Source of the DNA: Frateuria_A yonginensis
GTDB lineage: Bacteria > Pseudomonadota > Gammaproteobacteria > Xanthomonadales > Rhodanobacteraceae
Reading direction: 5' to 3'
Length of the DNA: 64,000 nucleotides
NCBI RefSeq assembly: GCF_037137055.1
Contig: NZ_JBBBNY010000001.1
Coordinates: forward strand, 496,001 to 560,000
In this document: positions 1 through 8,104 of the stretch, in pieces
Numbering within the stretch: the first letter of the stretch is position 1
Layout: each line of letters starts with the position of its first letter
Made by a program: the position numbers and the translations under genes
Notes under the pieces: generated by a model
Told to the model about the DNA's origin: nothing
Database searches by the model: none
Seen by the model: the letters and a program-made list of their open reading frames with translations, nothing else

Positions 1-221
1 CCTGCCACGGCGAAACCGGCATCGCGCAGATGGCCGGCGCCCCGAACCTGGCCGGCCAGCGGCTGGATTACCTGCGCGCGGCGCTGGCCCAGTACCGCGA
101 CGGCCGCCGCAACGTGGCGGTGATGCGCGCGGCCATCGGGCCGGTGAGCGACGCCGAACTGGACGCGCTGGCCCGCTGGTACAGCGTGCAGTCGCCGGCG
201 GCGGCACAAGCGCAGCCATGA
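1..221 (+). CDS. Cytochrome c family protein, C-terminal fragment
   Basis: The reading frame is open from the left edge and ends with TGA at 219-221. The first visible residues are C-H-G-E-T-G, which fits the last two residues of a CxxCH haem-binding motif; the first cysteine lies outside the window. The sequence APNLAGQ, followed by a helix ending LDALARWYSVQ, is typical of the C-terminal half of small class I (c4/c5-like) periplasmic cytochromes, where a downstream Met is usually the sixth haem ligand; the candidate here is Met42 of the fragment. The stop overlaps the start of the next gene (ATGA), so the two are probably co-transcribed. The role is electron transfer; the partner cannot be told from the fragment. 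Confidence 0.75.
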   Translation, partial: CHGETGIAQMAGAPNLAGQRLDYLRAALAQYRDGRRNVAVMRAAIGPVSDAELDALARWYSVQSPAAAQAQP

Positions 222-1024
222 ACCTTTCCACCACGCTGATCCTGGCCTTCGTCGGGCTGATCCTCGGCCACGGCATTTCCGGCGCCGTCGTCGGCGCCGC
301 GATCGGCTTCGTGATCGACAGCCTGCGGGCGAGCCAGCGGCATGACCGTCCCACGCCGCAGGCGGGCGGCTTCATCGCGCCGCTGTTCGCGCTGCTCGGC
401 GCGGTGGCCAAGTCGGACGGGCGCGTGTCGGAAGCCGAGATCGCCGTGGCCGAACGGTTGATGACCCGCATGGGCCTGACCAGCGAGCAACGCAAGGAGG
501 CGATCGCCAGCTTCAACCGGGGCAAGCAGCCGGAGTTCGACGTCACCCCGGCGATCGACGGCCTGCGCCAGTGGGTCGGCCTGCGCCGCGACCACGCCTT
601 CCCGGTGCTGGACGTGGTGATCGAGACGGTGCTGGCCGAGGGCAATCCGCCGCCGGAGAAGATGGCGATCCTGCGCCAGCTCGCGTTCGCCCTGCGCATC
701 AGCGACATGGAGCTGATGGCGCTGATGGCGATGAAGGGCTACGCCTGGAACGCCGCTGCCGGCGACCGCCGCCGCGGGCCGGGTGCGGGCGGCTACGTGC
801 CGCCGCGGCGCAACACCCACGGACCCGACCCGTATACCGTGCTGGGCATCCAGCGCGGCGCCGACGAGCGCACGATCAAGCGCGCGTACCGCAAGCTGAT
901 CTCCGAGCACCATCCCGACCGCCTGGGCGACCTGCCCGAGGACATGCGCAAGCGCGCCGAAGCCCGCGCCAGCGAGATCAACGCGGCGTACGAGCGGATC
1001 AAGGCGGAGAAGGGGTTCAAGTAG
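218..1024 (+). CDS. djlA: DjlA-like J-domain co-chaperone with TerB domain
   Basis: This is a 268-residue protein. Residues about 2-30 form a glycine-rich hydrophobic segment typical of the DjlA membrane anchor. Residues about 45-170 are an acidic TerB-type helical domain (the LLGAVAKSDGRVSEAEI stretch is characteristic). The C-terminus (about 200-268) is a J domain beginning DPYTVLGI, with the HPD tripeptide at 232-234 that stimulates DnaK ATPase. Length and domain order match E. coli DjlA (271 aa). It should sit in the inner membrane with its J domain in the cytoplasm and recruit DnaK. The start codon overlaps the stop of the preceding cytochrome gene. Confidence 0.9.
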   Translation: MNLSTTLILAFVGLILGHGISGAVVGAAIGFVIDSLRASQRHDRPTPQAGGFIAPLFALLGAVAKSDGRVSEAEIAVAERLMTRMGLTSEQRKEAIASFNRGKQPEFDVTPAIDGLRQWVGLRRDHAFPVLDVVIETVLAEGNPPPEKMAILRQLAFALRISDMELMALMAMKGYAWNAAAGDRRRGPGAGGYVPPRRNTHGPDPYTVLGIQRGADERTIKRAYRKLISEHHPDRLGDLPEDMRKRAEARASEINAAYERIKAEKGFK

Positions 1025-1030
1025 CGATAC

Positions 1031-1118
1031 CGTTCGCCCCGAGCATCGGCCCGCAGGGCCGACGTCGAAGGGTCCACCCTCAGCCTTCGGCTTCGCTGCG
1101 CTACGCTCGGGACGAACG
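1031..1118. repeat. Intergenic inverted repeat (REP-like)
   Basis: The 14-bp arm CGTTCGCCCCGAGC (1031-1044) is matched by its reverse complement with one mismatch at 1105-1118. Between them is GC-rich sequence containing CCTTCGGCTTCGCTGCG, a type of intergenic repeat common in Xanthomonadaceae. It fills the djlA-rpe gap and could fold in RNA and attenuate read-through. No tail of T residues is seen. Confidence 0.6.
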
Positions 1119-1143
1119 GCTGTCACTCCACGCAGGTCCCGGC

Positions 1144-1812
1144 ATGAGCAAGCAGACCCCCGTCATCGCTCCCTCCATCCTCTCCGCCGACTTCGCCCGC
1201 CTGGGCGAGGACACCGCCAGGGTGCTCGCCGCCGGCGGCGACTGGGTGCACTTCGACGTGATGGACAACCACTACGTGCCCAACCTCACCATGGGCCCGA
1301 TGGTGCTCAAGGCGCTGCGCGCCTATGGCATCCGCGCGCCGATCGACGTGCACCTGATGGTCAAGCCGGTCGACCGGATCGCCCCGGACTTCGCCAAGGC
1401 GGGCGCCAGCCTGATCAGCTTCCATCCGGAAGCCAGCGAGCACGTCGACCGTACCCTCGGCCTGATCCGCGACGCCGGTTGCCAGGCCGGCCTGGTGTGC
1501 AACCCGGCCACGCCGCTCAGCTGGCTCGACCACGTGCTGGACAAGCTGGACCTGGTACTGATCATGTCGGTCAACCCCGGTTTCGGCGGGCAGAAGTTCA
1601 TCCCCGAGGCGCTCAACAAGCTGCGCGCGGTGCGCCGGCGCATCGACGAGAGCGGCCGCGCGATCCGGCTGGAGATCGACGGCGGCGTCAGCGCCGCGAA
1701 CATCGGAGACATCGCAAGCGCAGGCGCCGACACCTTCGTGGCCGGCTCGGCGATCTTCGGCGCGCCGGATTACGCCCAGGTGATCCAGGCCATGCGCAAG
1801 GCCATCGGCTGA
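1144..1812 (+). CDS. rpe: Ribulose-phosphate 3-epimerase
   Basis: The product is 222 aa, the usual family size. It interconverts D-ribulose 5-phosphate and D-xylulose 5-phosphate in the cytosolic pentose phosphate pathway. The TIM-barrel signatures are present: IAPSILSADFARLG at the N-terminus, HFDVMDNHYVPNLT with the metal-binding His/Asp, DVHLMV, the MSVNPGFGGQKF phosphate loop, and EIDGGV near the C-terminus. The start at 1144 (MSKQTP) is chosen because the family begins just before IAPSIL; the frame stays open further upstream but only through the repeat and djlA. It does not overlap its neighbours. Confidence 0.97.
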   Translation: MSKQTPVIAPSILSADFARLGEDTARVLAAGGDWVHFDVMDNHYVPNLTMGPMVLKALRAYGIRAPIDVHLMVKPVDRIAPDFAKAGASLISFHPEASEHVDRTLGLIRDAGCQAGLVCNPATPLSWLDHVLDKLDLVLIMSVNPGFGGQKFIPEALNKLRAVRRRIDESGRAIRLEIDGGVSAANIGDIASAGADTFVAGSAIFGAPDYAQVIQAMRKAIG

Positions 1813-1822
1813 CGAGAAAAAA

Positions 1823-1847
1823 TCCCGGCGCAGGTCCTGCGCCGGGA
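1823..1847. terminator. Hairpin downstream of rpe
   Basis: A perfect 11-bp stem TCCCGGCGCAG / CTGCGCCGGGA surrounds a 3-nt loop, starting 10 nt after the rpe stop. A six-A run precedes it on the plus strand, so the U-tract is best placed for transcription coming from the right. For rpe itself the hairpin is strong but lacks a T-run. Confidence 0.7.
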
Positions 1848-2030
1848 CAAGAGCGTCGTCGGACTGGGACGCCTGAGGAGTCCACCAGAGCGGGCGTCTG
1901 GACGCCGCCGCCGACGCGCGGCCGACGACGGTGTATCCACGGCAATGGACGACGCCCGCCGGGGGATGTGACAGGGCCCTCGGCGGTTTGGTTCCCGGGC
2001 CGGCGCGGCTTTAAACGTCGAGCCCGCTTG

Positions 2031-2055
2031 AAAAAAATCCCCTCGCGAGGAGGGG
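2031..2055 (-). terminator. Rho-independent terminator for the small minus-strand ORF pair
   Basis: On the minus strand CCCCTC, a 5-nt loop and GAGGGG are followed by A and seven T. It lies about 50 nt past the stop of the second small ORF. A dedicated terminator supports real minus-strand transcription here. Confidence 0.75.
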
Positions 2056-2104
2056 GAAGGAATGGTTGGCCGAACAGAGGGTGTTGCGGGGGTTGCCGTG
2101 AGGT

Positions 2105-2218
2105 TCAGAGCGGCTGCCAGTCCGGATCGGGCTCCTCGCCTGCACCCGCCGTGCTTCCCTGCGCGGCGGGTGCCTCCACGCCTTCCACGGCAAACGGATC
2201 GATGTAGGGAGTGGACAT
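2105..2218 (-). CDS. Small acidic protein, 37 aa, function unknown
   Basis: The predicted peptide starts MSTPYIDPFAVEG and ends EEPDPDWQPL. It is rich in Pro, Ala and acidic residues and has no membrane segment. The start has a GGAGGC ribosome-binding site and lies 12 nt after the stop of the upstream small gene, so the two are probably translated from one message. A rho-independent terminator follows. I do not recognise the family. Support comes from the ribosome-binding site, tandem layout and terminator rather than homology. Confidence 0.5.
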   Translation of the reverse strand: MSTPYIDPFAVEGVEAPAAQGSTAGAGEEPDPDWQPL

Positions 2219-2230
2219 GGCCGTGCCTCC

Positions 2231-2347
2231 TCAGTGGATGCCCATCACCAGGCCCAGCAGCAGGGCGCCCAGGGCGAGCGCCACGCGCAGCGGTTCGAAG
2301 TGGCGCAGTTCCGCGTCGGGATCGGGCTTGGCGGGAGCGTGGGACAT
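2231..2347 (-). CDS. Small single-span membrane protein, 38 aa
   Basis: The predicted peptide begins MSHAPAKPDPDAELRHFEP. About 16 hydrophobic residues follow (VALALGALLLGLVMG), then a short IH tail, which fits one transmembrane helix with a soluble N-terminal half. A GGAGGA ribosome-binding site lies 6-7 nt before the ATG at 2347. It is first in a two-gene unit with the 37-aa ORF. The shape resembles small accessory subunits of membrane complexes, but no specific family is recognised. Confidence 0.55.
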   Translation of the reverse strand: MSHAPAKPDPDAELRHFEPLRVALALGALLLGLVMGIH

Positions 2348-2517
2348 GGGTTCCTCCGGTGACGGCTTCATGAAACCGCCGCGCCGGGCGCCGGCGGCGG
2401 CAGGGGCAGGGCGAAGCGCGGGCCGAATCGGGCAAAACGCGGGCAGCCGTCCCTCGTGCCTTGCGCGGATGCGGTGCGCATAGCACGCTGCGCGCCACCA
2501 CAGGGAGAGACGGAACC

Positions 2518-3207
2518 ATGGGTCGCAGCATCGCCATCGTCGAGGACGAACCGCTGATCCGCGCCAACTACGTGGAGGCGCTGACCCGCTTCGGCTACGA
2601 CACGCGCGGCTACGGCTCGCGGCAGGAGGCCTCGACCGCGTTCGCGATGAAGCTGCCGGAGCTGGTGATCATCGACATCGGCCTGGGCGACGAGCCCGAA
2701 GGCGGCTTCGACCTGTGCCGCGAGTTGCGGGCGAAGTCGGCCACGCTGCCGATCATCTTCCTCACCGCGCGCGACTCGGACTTCGACGTGATCTCCGGCC
2801 TGCGCCTGGGCGCCGACGACTACCTTTCCAAGGACACCAGCCTGCACCAGCTCGCCGCACGCATCGCGGCGCTGTTCCGGCGCATCGAGTCGCTGAAGGT
2901 GCCGGCCTCGAACGAGACGGTGATCGCGCATGGCCCGCTCAAGCTCGAATCCGAGCGCATGCGGGTGACCTGGAACGACGCGGAGATCCCACTCACCGTC
3001 ACCGAGTTCTGGATGGTGCACACGCTGGTGCGCTTCCCCGGCCACGTGAAGAACCGCGACCAGCTGATGCGCGAGGCGGAGCTCGTCGTGGACGACGCCA
3101 CCATCACCTCGCACATCAAGCGCATACGCAAGAAGTTCGTGGCGGTGGCGCCGGACTTCGACGCGATCGAGACCGTGCACGGCGTGGGCTACCGGTGGAA
3201 GCCGTGA
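2518..3207 (+). CDS. Response regulator, PdsR-like (dedicated sortase system type)
   Basis: This is a 229-aa OmpR-class regulator. The receiver domain (about 3-120) has the acidic pair in VEDEP, a phospho-acceptor Asp53 in VIIDIGLGDEPEGG, and the conserved Lys in DDYLSKD. The C-terminal winged helix (about 130-229) ends GVGYRWKP, as in OmpR/PhoB proteins. The inserted GLGDEPEGGFDL loop and overall sequence recall the 'proteobacterial dedicated sortase system' regulators; that assignment is from memory. The ATG at 2518 follows a GGGAGAGA ribosome-binding site. The stop overlaps the next gene, and the cognate kinase lies one gene downstream. Confidence 0.85.
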   Translation: MGRSIAIVEDEPLIRANYVEALTRFGYDTRGYGSRQEASTAFAMKLPELVIIDIGLGDEPEGGFDLCRELRAKSATLPIIFLTARDSDFDVISGLRLGADDYLSKDTSLHQLAARIAALFRRIESLKVPASNETVIAHGPLKLESERMRVTWNDAEIPLTVTEFWMVHTLVRFPGHVKNRDQLMREAELVVDDATITSHIKRIRKKFVAVAPDFDAIETVHGVGYRWKP

Positions 3208-3770
3208 GGGCGGCGCTCGCGGCGCTGCTGCTGGCGACGGCGGTCGGCGCAGGGGCCGCCGAGGCGCCGCCGGGCGAGGTCACCGTGCAGGGCGGGCCAG
3301 ACGGCGGCGTGCCGGGCTGGGTCCTGCACGCCCGGGCGCCGTCGGGCTGGACCGCCGACTGCTGCGCCTACGCCCGGGCGATCGGCGTGAACCTGGTGAT
3401 GTACCAGGGCGAATGGAGCGGCGAGCCGGACCGCGTGATGGTGCTCAACGTCTGGCCGCGGGAACTGCCCAGCCTGGATGCCGAGCTCGACGCGGACCGC
3501 AAGCGCTACCTGCAGCGCGATCCGGCGGCCCGGGTCGGCCGCTTCCCGGTGCGCCACCGCGGCATGGCCTGCGAGGCGCAGGTGTTCGAAGGCAGCGACG
3601 GCATCGACGACGCGGTGGTGTTCTGCGAGCCGGGGCGGGCCGCCGGCGTGCGCCTGAGCTGGTCGGTGAGCTTCCACGATGCCGACCCGCGGCGTGCCGC
3701 GCTACTCGCCGACTTCATGCAGGTCGTGGTCGGCACCCGCTACCGGCGCGGGACGCGCGCGCCCCGCTAG
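3204..3770 (+). CDS. Small exported protein between regulator and kinase
   Basis: This 188-aa protein starts with GTG inside the stop of the regulator gene (GTGA overlap). Residues 1-20 (VRAALAALLLATAVGAGAAE) look like a signal peptide. The mature part contains an adjacent Cys pair (TADCCAYAR) and two further Cys (GMACEAQ, VVFCEPG), which could form disulphides. No enzyme motif is recognised. Its place inside a two-component operon suggests a periplasmic accessory or sensor partner of the downstream kinase. That role is inferred. Confidence 0.7.
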   Translation: MRAALAALLLATAVGAGAAEAPPGEVTVQGGPDGGVPGWVLHARAPSGWTADCCAYARAIGVNLVMYQGEWSGEPDRVMVLNVWPRELPSLDAELDADRKRYLQRDPAARVGRFPVRHRGMACEAQVFEGSDGIDDAVVFCEPGRAAGVRLSWSVSFHDADPRRAALLADFMQVVVGTRYRRGTRAPR

Positions 3771-3802
3771 CCGGCGGCGCGGCTTTGCCCGAAGCTGTCG
3801 CG

Positions 3803-5818
3803 ATGACGCTGCGCCGCAAGCTGCTGCTGGTCGCCCTGTGCACGCTGGCCCTGCCGGTGGCCGGCTGGCTGTACGTGCGGCAGATGGAAACCCTGCTGCG
3901 CGAAGGCCAGGCGCAGGCGCTGGTCGCGTCGGCGCGCGCGGTGGCGCGCAGCCTGGTGGTGACCGGAGCCGCCTTGCCGCAGGATGCGCGCGGCTGGTAC
4001 GTGCAGATCCCGACCAGTCCGATCACCGTCGACGGCTACGGTGACGACTGGGCGCCGCTCACGCCCTGGAGCCAGCCGCTGGGCCCGCGCGGCGGCGCGC
4101 TGCTGGCGGCCGACGCCGGCGGCCTCTACCTGTACGCCTGGGAACGCGGCAGCGTACGCCGGCGGGCCGACGCCGACGACCCGGACGCGCTGCACGCCGA
4201 CCACTTCCTGCTCGAGCTCGACCGCGGCGACACCCGCCTGCGCTACCTGCTGGCCAGCGCCGCGCCGGGGCCATTCGACGCGCGCCTGCTCGATCCGCCG
4301 GTGCCGGGGTGGCCCGACCGCCTGGCCGGGCAATGGCAGGAGGACGGCGGCGGCTGGCGGGTCGAGCTGCGGCTGCCGTGGCCGCTGGACATCGACCGGC
4401 TGGGCCTGGGTCTGTACGACGCCTCCGCCGGGGGCGATCCGCTGGCGGTCGACGCGCGCCCGCCCTGGCAGTACTCCGCCACGCTCGCGCAGGAGCTGTC
4501 GCGGCTGGTGCCGGACGATACCCGCGCCCGCGTGCTGGCGCCGCCGGGCTGGCTGCTTGCACAGAGCGGGCGGCTGCAGGCCGGCGGGCGCCAGCCGGGC
4601 TGGTTCGCCGCGCTGGTCTACCGGGCGCTGCTGGCCAACCGCGTGGAGGATGCCGCGCCCTGGACCCAGGACGCCCCGCGCCTGGATCTGCCGGAGATCG
4701 CCAAGGCCCGCGCCGGCCAGCCGGCCACCGTGTGGCGCGAGGGCGAGACCCGCGCCAGCGTGGTGCTCGCCGCCGCGGTGCCGATCGGCACGCCTGGCCA
4801 AGTCCGCGGCGTGCTGTTGCTCGAGCAGGCCAGCACCACCGTGCCGCTGCTGGCCAACCGTGCGCTGCTCACCCTGCTGGCGACCAGCTTCGGCGTACTG
4901 CTGGTGGCCGGCGGCGCCCTGCTGTTCTTCGCCACCCGCCTCAGCCTGCGCCTGGGCCGCCTGCGCGATGCCGCGGAGCGCGCGCAACTGGCGGAGGGAC
5001 GGCTGGAAGGCCTGTTCGCCAAGGGACGCTTCCCGATGACCGCCGCCGGTGACGAGATCGGCGACCTGGCGCGCAGCTTCGAGCACCTGTTCGAGGCGAT
5101 CGGCGGCTACACCGACTACCTGCGCACGCTCGCCTCCAAGCTCTCGCACGAGCTCAACACGCCGCTGGCCATCGTCAAGAGCTCGCTGGACAACCTCGAA
5201 CACGCGCTGGAAGCCAACGCGGCGCTGCCGCCGGAGGCACAGCCCTACCTCGCCCGCGCGCGCGATGGCGTGGCGCGGCTGGGCACGCTGGTACGCGCGA
5301 TGAGCGAGGCCAGCCGCATGGAGCGCGCGATCGCCGCCGCCGAACCGGAGGACGTGGACCTGCGCGAAGTGGTGCGCGGCTGCGCCGAGGCCTACCGCCC
5401 GCTGATCGGCGCGCGTTCGCTGGCCTGCGAGCTGCCCGGTGCGCCGCTGCCGATGCACTGCGCGCCGGAACTGATCGCCCAGGCGCTGGACAAGCTGCTC
5501 GACAACGCCCTCTCGTTCACCCCCGCCGACGGCTGGCTGCGGCTGAGCCTCGCGCCCCGCGAGGACGGTGCCGAGATCGCCCTGGCCAATCAGGGCCCGC
5601 CCCTGCCGGCGGCGATGCAGGGCCGCCTGTTCGACTCGCTGGTGAGCCTGCGCGACAAGGCCACGCCCGGCGGCGCGCCGCACCTGGGCCTGGGCCTCTA
5701 TGTGGTGCGGCTGGTCGCCGAGCGCCACGGCGGCAGCGCTGGCGCGCACGATCTGGAGGACGGCAGCGGCGTGGCCTTCACGCTGCGCCTGCGCAACATG
5801 CCACGCCAGCGGCTCTGA
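3803..5818 (+). CDS. Sensor histidine kinase, PdsS-like
   Basis: The product is 671 aa. Membrane helix 1 lies at about 6-24 and helix 2 at about 355-378. Between them is a large periplasmic domain of about 330 residues, with a start (SPITVDGYGDDW) resembling a CBM9-like sugar-binding fold. A HAMP-like linker precedes the dimerisation box SHELNTPLAIV with His449. The N box (KLLDNALS) and G box (LGLGLYVV) of the ATPase follow. The N-terminus RRKLLLVALCTLALPVAGW and the architecture resemble kinases of the dedicated sortase system. ATG 3803 is preferred because membrane helix 1 begins just after it. No sortase gene is visible nearby. Confidence 0.85.
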   Translation: MTLRRKLLLVALCTLALPVAGWLYVRQMETLLREGQAQALVASARAVARSLVVTGAALPQDARGWYVQIPTSPITVDGYGDDWAPLTPWSQPLGPRGGALLAADAGGLYLYAWERGSVRRRADADDPDALHADHFLLELDRGDTRLRYLLASAAPGPFDARLLDPPVPGWPDRLAGQWQEDGGGWRVELRLPWPLDIDRLGLGLYDASAGGDPLAVDARPPWQYSATLAQELSRLVPDDTRARVLAPPGWLLAQSGRLQAGGRQPGWFAALVYRALLANRVEDAAPWTQDAPRLDLPEIAKARAGQPATVWREGETRASVVLAAAVPIGTPGQVRGVLLLEQASTTVPLLANRALLTLLATSFGVLLVAGGALLFFATRLSLRLGRLRDAAERAQLAEGRLEGLFAKGRFPMTAAGDEIGDLARSFEHLFEAIGGYTDYLRTLASKLSHELNTPLAIVKSSLDNLEHALEANAALPPEAQPYLARARDGVARLGTLVRAMSEASRMERAIAAAEPEDVDLREVVRGCAEAYRPLIGARSLACELPGAPLPMHCAPELIAQALDKLLDNALSFTPADGWLRLSLAPREDGAEIALANQGPPLPAAMQGRLFDSLVSLRDKATPGGAPHLGLGLYVVRLVAERHGGSAGAHDLEDGSGVAFTLRLRNMPRQRL

Positions 5819-5906
5819 CGTGCCGCGCGATGCAGGCGCAAACCCGCTCCTACAACCGGCGCGGGGCTGCTATCGTGGGCGACCGTTTAGCCGTCCGGAT
5901 CCCCGT

Positions 5907-7382
5907 GTGATCTCCCGAGACCAATTCGACGCGCTGGCCGCCCAGGGCCACACGCGCATTCCCCTGGTGCGCGAGGTGTTCTCCGACCTCGACACGCCGC
6001 TGTCGGTGTACCTCAAGCTCGCCGACGGGCCGTACACCTTCCTGTTCGAATCGGTCGAGGGCGGTGCCACCTGGGGACGCTATTCGATCATCGGCCTGCC
6101 GGCCCGGCGCGTGTACCGGCTGCGCGGCCACGCGCTGGAAGTGGAGGATGCCGGCGAGGTCATCGAGCGGCGCCACCTGGACGATCCGCTGGCCGCGATC
6201 GAAACGCTGCGCGCGCAGTACCAGGTGCCGCGCCTGCCGGAGCTGCCCGCCTTCACCGGCGGCCTGGTCGGCTACTTCGGTTTCGAGACCATCGGCTACA
6301 TCGAGCCGCGCCTGGCGCGCTGGGACCGGCCGGACGAACTGGGCACGCCCGACGTGCTCCTGATGCTGGCCGAGGAAGTGGCGGTATTCGACAACCTCAA
6401 GGGCCGCCTGTACCTGATCGTGCACGCCGACCCGGCGCAGCCGCAGGCCTACGCACAAGCCCGGCGCCGCCTCGACGCGCTGGTCCACCGCCTGCGCCAG
6501 GGCGGCGCGGCCTACCCGCAGCTGACCCAGCCCGCCGCGCTGGACGAGAGCGACTTCAAGTCTTCCTTCACCCGCGCCGAGTTCGAGGCGATGGTGGAGA
6601 AGGCCAAGGAGTACATCCGCGCCGGCGACATCTTCCAGGTGGTGCCCTCGCAGCGTCTCAGCGTGGGCTTCAACGCGCGACCGGTGGACGTCTACCGCGC
6701 GCTGCGCGCGCTCAATCCCTCGCCGTACATGTACTTCGTGGACCTGGGCGGCACGCAGATCGTCGGCTCCTCGCCGGAGATCCTGGCGCGGCTGAAGGAC
6801 GGCAAGGTGGTGGTGCGGCCGATCGCCGGCACGCGCCGGCGCGGCGCCTCCGAGGACGAGGACCGCGCGCTGGAGGCCGAACTGCTGGCCGACCCCAAGG
6901 AGCGCGCCGAGCACGTGATGCTGATCGACCTGGGCCGCAACGACGTCGGGCGGATCACCGAGACGGGCAGCGTGGCGGTGAGCGAGTCCTTCGTGGTCGA
7001 GCGCTACTCGCACGTCATGCACATCGTCTCGCAGGTGGAAGGCACGCTGCGCGGCGGGCTGTCCTACATGGACGTGCTGCGCGCCACCTTCCCGGCCGGC
7101 ACGGTCAGCGGCGCCCCGAAGATCCGTGCGCTGGAGATCATCCAGGAACTGGAGCCGACCAAGCGCAACATCTACGCCGGCGCGATCGGCTGGATCGGCT
7201 GGTGGGGCGACGCCGACACCGCCATCGCCATCCGCACCGCGGTGATCCAGGACGGTCGCCTGCACGTGCAGGCCGGCGCCGGCATCGTGTACGACTCCGA
7301 TCCGGCGGCCGAGTGGGAGGAGACCATGAACAAGGGCCGCGCGCTGTTCCGCGCCGTGGCGCAGGCGGCCAAGGGCCTGTGA
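5907..7382 (+). CDS. trpE: Anthranilate synthase component I
   Basis: This 491-aa enzyme converts chorismate plus ammonia (from TrpG) to anthranilate, the first step of tryptophan synthesis. The N-terminal domain has the inhibitor-site region LLFESVEGG-like (TFLFESVEGG). The C-terminal chorismate-binding domain shows IRAGDIFQVVPSQR, SSPEILARL, PIAGTRRRG and GTVSGAPKIRALEII. The GTG start at 5907 (VISRDQF) fits the family start; a TATCGT -10 box lies at 5871-5876. The stop overlaps the start of the next gene. The partner trpG appears to begin at 37434 but is interrupted there by an island. Confidence 0.97.
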   Translation: MISRDQFDALAAQGHTRIPLVREVFSDLDTPLSVYLKLADGPYTFLFESVEGGATWGRYSIIGLPARRVYRLRGHALEVEDAGEVIERRHLDDPLAAIETLRAQYQVPRLPELPAFTGGLVGYFGFETIGYIEPRLARWDRPDELGTPDVLLMLAEEVAVFDNLKGRLYLIVHADPAQPQAYAQARRRLDALVHRLRQGGAAYPQLTQPAALDESDFKSSFTRAEFEAMVEKAKEYIRAGDIFQVVPSQRLSVGFNARPVDVYRALRALNPSPYMYFVDLGGTQIVGSSPEILARLKDGKVVVRPIAGTRRRGASEDEDRALEAELLADPKERAEHVMLIDLGRNDVGRITETGSVAVSESFVVERYSHVMHIVSQVEGTLRGGLSYMDVLRATFPAGTVSGAPKIRALEIIQELEPTKRNIYAGAIGWIGWWGDADTAIAIRTAVIQDGRLHVQAGAGIVYDSDPAAEWEETMNKGRALFRAVAQAAKGL

Positions 7383-8047
7383 AACGGCTGGCGCTCGTGC
7401 TGGCCGCCATGGCCGGTCCGGCCGCGGCGGCCGCGCCGGCCTGGCCCGACACGCCGCTCGCCCGGGTCGAGGCGCTGGCCCTGCTGCAGACCCTCAACGC
7501 CGACCTGCTCAGCCACCCCAGCGCCACGCTGACGCTGGAACGGTGGTGCCAGGCGCACGGGCTGGCCGATCCGCCGATCGTGCACGCACGCCGCGATCGC
7601 GGTGCCGCCAGGGCGCTGCCGGACGACCTGCGCCAGGCGCTCGGTACCGCTCCGGACACGCCGGTGCGCTACCGCCGCGTTCGGCTCGCCTGCGGCGACC
7701 ACGTACTGTCGGAAGCGGATAACTGGTATCTGCCCGGTCGCCTCACCGATGCCATGAACCGCGAGCTGGACACCCGCGACACGCCGTTCGGCAAGGTGGT
7801 CGCTGCGCTGCGCTTCAGCCGCCGCACGCTGTCCGCGCGGCTGCTGTGGTCGCCGCTGCCGGCCGGCTGGGAGATACGCGGACTGCCCCCGGCCGCGCCC
7901 GGCCCGCTTCCGCTGCCGCATGCGTTGCTGCAGCACCGGGCGCTGCTCCTCGACGGCCAAGGCCGGCCGTTCAGCGTCGTGGTGGAGACCTACACCGACC
8001 AGGTGCTCGCCTTCCCGGCGCCGGGCGCGAGGCAGGACGCCGACTGA
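7379..8047 (+). CDS. Exported protein, possibly chorismate-lyase-like fold
   Basis: This is a 222-aa product starting with GTG that overlaps the trpE stop (GTGA). The first 20 residues (VKRLALVLAAMAGPAAAAAP) look like a signal peptide. The middle contains LSEADNWYLPGRLT, then DTPFGKVVAALRF and later VVVETYTDQVLAFP. This pattern recalls the UbiC/DUF98 chorismate-lyase-like fold, where a P-(L/F)-G turn lies in the substrate pocket. That similarity is tentative. Coupling to trpE is suggestive because both would touch chorismate, but a signal peptide argues against a cytosolic lyase. Confidence 0.6.
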   Translation: MKRLALVLAAMAGPAAAAAPAWPDTPLARVEALALLQTLNADLLSHPSATLTLERWCQAHGLADPPIVHARRDRGAARALPDDLRQALGTAPDTPVRYRRVRLACGDHVLSEADNWYLPGRLTDAMNRELDTRDTPFGKVVAALRFSRRTLSARLLWSPLPAGWEIRGLPPAAPGPLPLPHALLQHRALLLDGQGRPFSVVVETYTDQVLAFPAPGARQDAD

Positions 8048-8064
8048 ACGCGCGGGCCGCCCCA

Positions 8065-8083
8065 GGTCGCAGGGCATGCGACC
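8065..8083 (+). terminator. Short hairpin after the trpE operon
   Basis: A 7-bp stem GGTCGCA / TGCGACC closes a 5-nt loop, 17 nt after the stop of the preceding gene. No T-run follows, so it is only a possible terminator or attenuator. Confidence 0.4.
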
Positions 8084-8092
8084 CCGGGCGGC

Positions 8093-8104
8093 TATCATTC
8101 CGGC
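8093..8104 (+). promoter_or_regulatory. Putative recC -10 box giving a leaderless transcript
   Basis: TATCAT at 8093-8098 lies 6 nt before the recC ATG. The same GGCTATNAT context recurs before trpE (GCTATCGT) and trpG (GGCTATGAT). Transcription would start at or next to the ATG, and no ribosome-binding site is visible. Confidence 0.45.

Noticed and set aside
3767..5749. 660-residue minus-strand frame opposite the histidine kinase
   Set aside because: Gln/Arg/Ala-rich shadow translation. The kinase on the plus strand has H, N and G boxes.
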